This document shows, piece by piece, positions 62,316 through 64,000 of a stretch of 64,000 nucleotides of DNA; the first letter of the stretch is position 1; every line of letters begins with the position of its first letter. Source of the stretch: Oscillospiraceae bacterium (GTDB taxonomy: Bacteria > Bacillota > Clostridia > Oscillospirales > Ruminococcaceae); assembly GCA_016297165.1 (NCBI GenBank), contig JAEDHF010000001.1, forward strand, positions 1-64,000, given 5' to 3'. Under the pieces are notes generated by a model. It searched no databases, was not told where the DNA came from, and saw nothing but the letters and a program-made list of their open reading frames with translations. The position numbers were made by a program, and so were the translations under genes.

Positions 62316-64000
62316 TTATGAAGCCTTATCGAACTGACTATTATACAGCTCCGCATAGAAGCCGCCCTGTTTCAGTAATTCCTCGTGATTACCCTGTTCG
62401 ATTACGTTTCCGTCCTTCATAACGAGTATAACATCAGCGTCACGGATTGTGGAAAGACGGTGGGCTACTATAAAGCTTGTCCTTCCCTTCATAAGCTTGG
62501 CGAAAGCGTCCTGTATCTTTAATTCCGTACGGGTATCTATTGAGGAGGTCGCCTCGTCGAGAATAAGCATAGGCGGCAGACTCAGCATTATTCTTGCTAT
62601 GCAAAGGAGCTGCTTCTGACCCTGTGAAAGTGAGCCGCCGTCCTCTCCTATAACGGTATCATAGCCGTTTTTAAGGCGCTTTATAAAGCTGTGACAATGA
62701 GCCGCCTTAGCCGCCGCTATTATTTCCTCCTCGGTAGCCTCGGGCTTACCCATTATAAGGTTCTCTCTAATAGTGCCGTTTTTGAGCCAGGTTTCCTGGA
62801 GCACCATTCCGTAAGAGGAGCGAAGGCTGTGCCTTGTGATGTCTCTTATATCGCTGCCCTCTACGGAGATACTGCCCTCGTTGACGTCGTAAAACCGCAT
62901 AAGCAGATTTATAACCGTAGTCTTTCCGCAGCCCGTAGGGCCTACGATAGCGATACGCTGACCGCTTTTTACCGAAAGGGAAAGGTTTTCGATAAGCTTT
63001 CTTTCGGGAACGTAGGAGAAATATACGTCCTTAAGCTCAACGTTTCCTGCCGCATTTTCAAGAACAACCCCGTTTTCCTTATCGGGGGTAACGGAAGGCT
63101 CTTCAATAAGCTCGAATACTCTTGCGGCACAGGCTAAAGCGTTCTGCAGCTCCGTTATTACCTCGGAAATTTCGTTAAAGGGCTTTGTGTACTGGTTAGC
63201 GTAGCTTAAAAAGCAGGTAAGCGTACCCACGGTTATAGCTCCGTCAATGGCGGAAATTGCCCCCACAAGCCCCACCCCCGCATAGACGATGCTGTTTATG
63301 AATCGGGTACAGGGGTTAGTAAGAGAGGAGAAGAAAATCGCCTTAAGAGAAGCCTTTCTTAGCCTTTCGGAGATTTCGTCGAATTTATCGGCGGAATTAT
63401 CCTCCCGTGAGAAAGCCTTGACGATTTTCTGATTGGATATCGTTTCGTCTATGAAGGCAGTCTGTTCCCCTAAGGTTTCGGAGCGGAGCTTAAACATATT
63501 ATAGGTTCTTTTCGAAATAAACTTCGCCATAAAAAGAGAAAGAGGCGTAAGAAGAACAACAACAAGAGTAATTCTCCATTCCAGCATAAGCATAAAGGAG
63601 AGAGTGCCTAAAATTGTGACGATACCTGTGAAAAGCTGTGTAAAGCCTAAGAGGAGACCGTCGGCGAACTGGTCGGCGTCGCTTATTACACGGCTTACGA
63701 TATCGCCGCTTTTATGGGTATCTATATAGTTAAGGGGAAGCGCTTCGATTTTTTCGATAGCGTCGTTTCTTATGTCCCTTACTACATTATAGGTGACCTT
63801 ATTGTTGATAACGCTCATTATCCATTGGAGAACTGCGGTGGCAAGAGCTATAACTCCTGCAATAACAAGAAGGGGCAGAATCCTTTCAAAATCGACGTTA
63901 CCCTCTTCAACGATATAGTCGATAGCCCGACCGATTATTACGGGGATTGAGAGGGTACCCGCTACCGTAGCGGCGGCGAGGATAACGGAAAGGATTATAA
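62316..64000 (-). CDS. ABC exporter half-transporter, 5' end cut by the window
   Basis: The frame stays open to the window edge upstream of the first Met, coding more membrane segments (AGTLSIPVIIGRAIDYIVEE, then ILPLLVIAGVIALATAVLQW), so the start lies beyond 64000. The ATPase domain is complete and consensus: Walker A GPTGCGKTT, LSQGQKQLL signature, Walker B LILDEATSSID, switch VAHR. The signature Gln replaces the usual Gly. A partner subunit may lie upstream. Substrate unknown. Confidence 0.9.
   Translation of the reverse strand, partial: IILSVILAAATVAGTLSIPVIIGRAIDYIVEEGNVDFERILPLLVIAGVIALATAVLQWIMSVINNKVTYNVVRDIRNDAIEKIEALPLNYIDTHKSGDIVSRVISDADQFADGLLLGFTQLFTGIVTILGTLSFMLMLEWRITLVVVLLTPLSLFMAKFISKRTYNMFKLRSETLGEQTAFIDETISNQKIVKAFSREDNSADKFDEISERLRKASLKAIFFSSLTNPCTRFINSIVYAGVGLVGAISAIDGAITVGTLTCFLSYANQYTKPFNEISEVITELQNALACAARVFELIEEPSVTPDKENGVVLENAAGNVELKDVYFSYVPERKLIENLSLSVKSGQRIAIVGPTGCGKTTVINLLMRFYDVNEGSISVEGSDIRDITRHSLRSSYGMVLQETWLKNGTIRENLIMGKPEATEEEIIAAAKAAHCHSFIKRLKNGYDTVIGEDGGSLSQGQKQLLCIARIMLSLPPMLILDEATSSIDTRTELKIQDAFAKLMKGRTSFIVAHRLSTIRDADVILVMKDGNVIEQGNHEELLKQGGFYAELYNSQFDKAS

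Overview
The window reads as a chromosomal segment of a low-to-moderate GC Gram-positive anaerobe of the class Clostridia, most likely Oscillospiraceae (Ruminococcus-like). The evidence is the Bacillus-type origin order (dnaA, dnaN, yaaA, recF, remB), near-consensus sigma-A promoters with 17-bp spacers, sporulation-type proteins (SpoIID-like, SpoIIQ-like M23), strong AGGAGG-type ribosome binding sites with some TTG/GTG starts, and an adjacent rsmG-mnmG pair with parS-like sites. The species call is inference.

Layout. 1-3.7 kb: a small membrane protein, a secreted protein with a degenerate amidase-like fold, and an ABC-F ATPase. 3.7-4.45 kb: a type III toxin-antitoxin locus (ToxN/AbiQ-family toxin behind a terminator hairpin and an RNA of three imperfect repeats). 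4.5-8.1 kb: a heterodimeric ABC exporter with one degenerate nucleotide site. 8.4-22.1 kb: one long leftward operon from a near-perfect promoter, encoding two LolD/MacB-type ATPases (one with a C-terminal AbrB domain), a 988-residue solute-binding protein with extra N-terminal domains, two pairs of sugar-type permeases, an NHL/TPR anchored protein, a Yip1-type membrane protein and a DUF5696-type secreted protein. It has no MalK/MsmX-type ATPase and no FtsX-type permease, and is the best candidate here for an undescribed system. 22.3-26.2 kb: patatin phospholipase, radical SAM activase, an unknown protein and rsmI.

26.2-32 kb is the replication-origin region. Two clusters of TTTTCAACA motifs flank the dnaN-yaaA-recF-remB block, dnaA points left, and the SRP RNA plus dnaX-ybaB-recR point right, so gene polarity switches between dnaA and the SRP RNA. 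35-44 kb: phosphoglucomutase, SpoIIQ-like peptidase, gyrB, two small membrane proteins and gyrA. 44-50 kb: yicC, a Wzz-like protein, rsmG, mnmG, a small unknown protein and a class II aldolase, with three parS-like palindromes but no parAB in view. 50-57.7 kb: membrane proteins, SpoIID-like protein, an Xre regulator divergent from an NfeD-unknown-flotillin operon, and tsaD. 57.8-62.2 kb: a perfect 130-bp tandem repeat of foldable sequence sits between a promoter and two M42 peptidases, a GNAT enzyme and a methionine gamma-lyase family protein. The right end cuts an ABC exporter gene.

The spaces between genes are rich in small non-coding elements: a MITE with about 21-bp inverted ends whose remnants coincide with stop codons, eight copies of a TTTCTTG/CAAGAAA palindrome, a duplicated AT-rich repeat arranged head-to-head, and two long foldback elements. 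No tRNA, complete insertion sequence, prophage or CRISPR array was seen.
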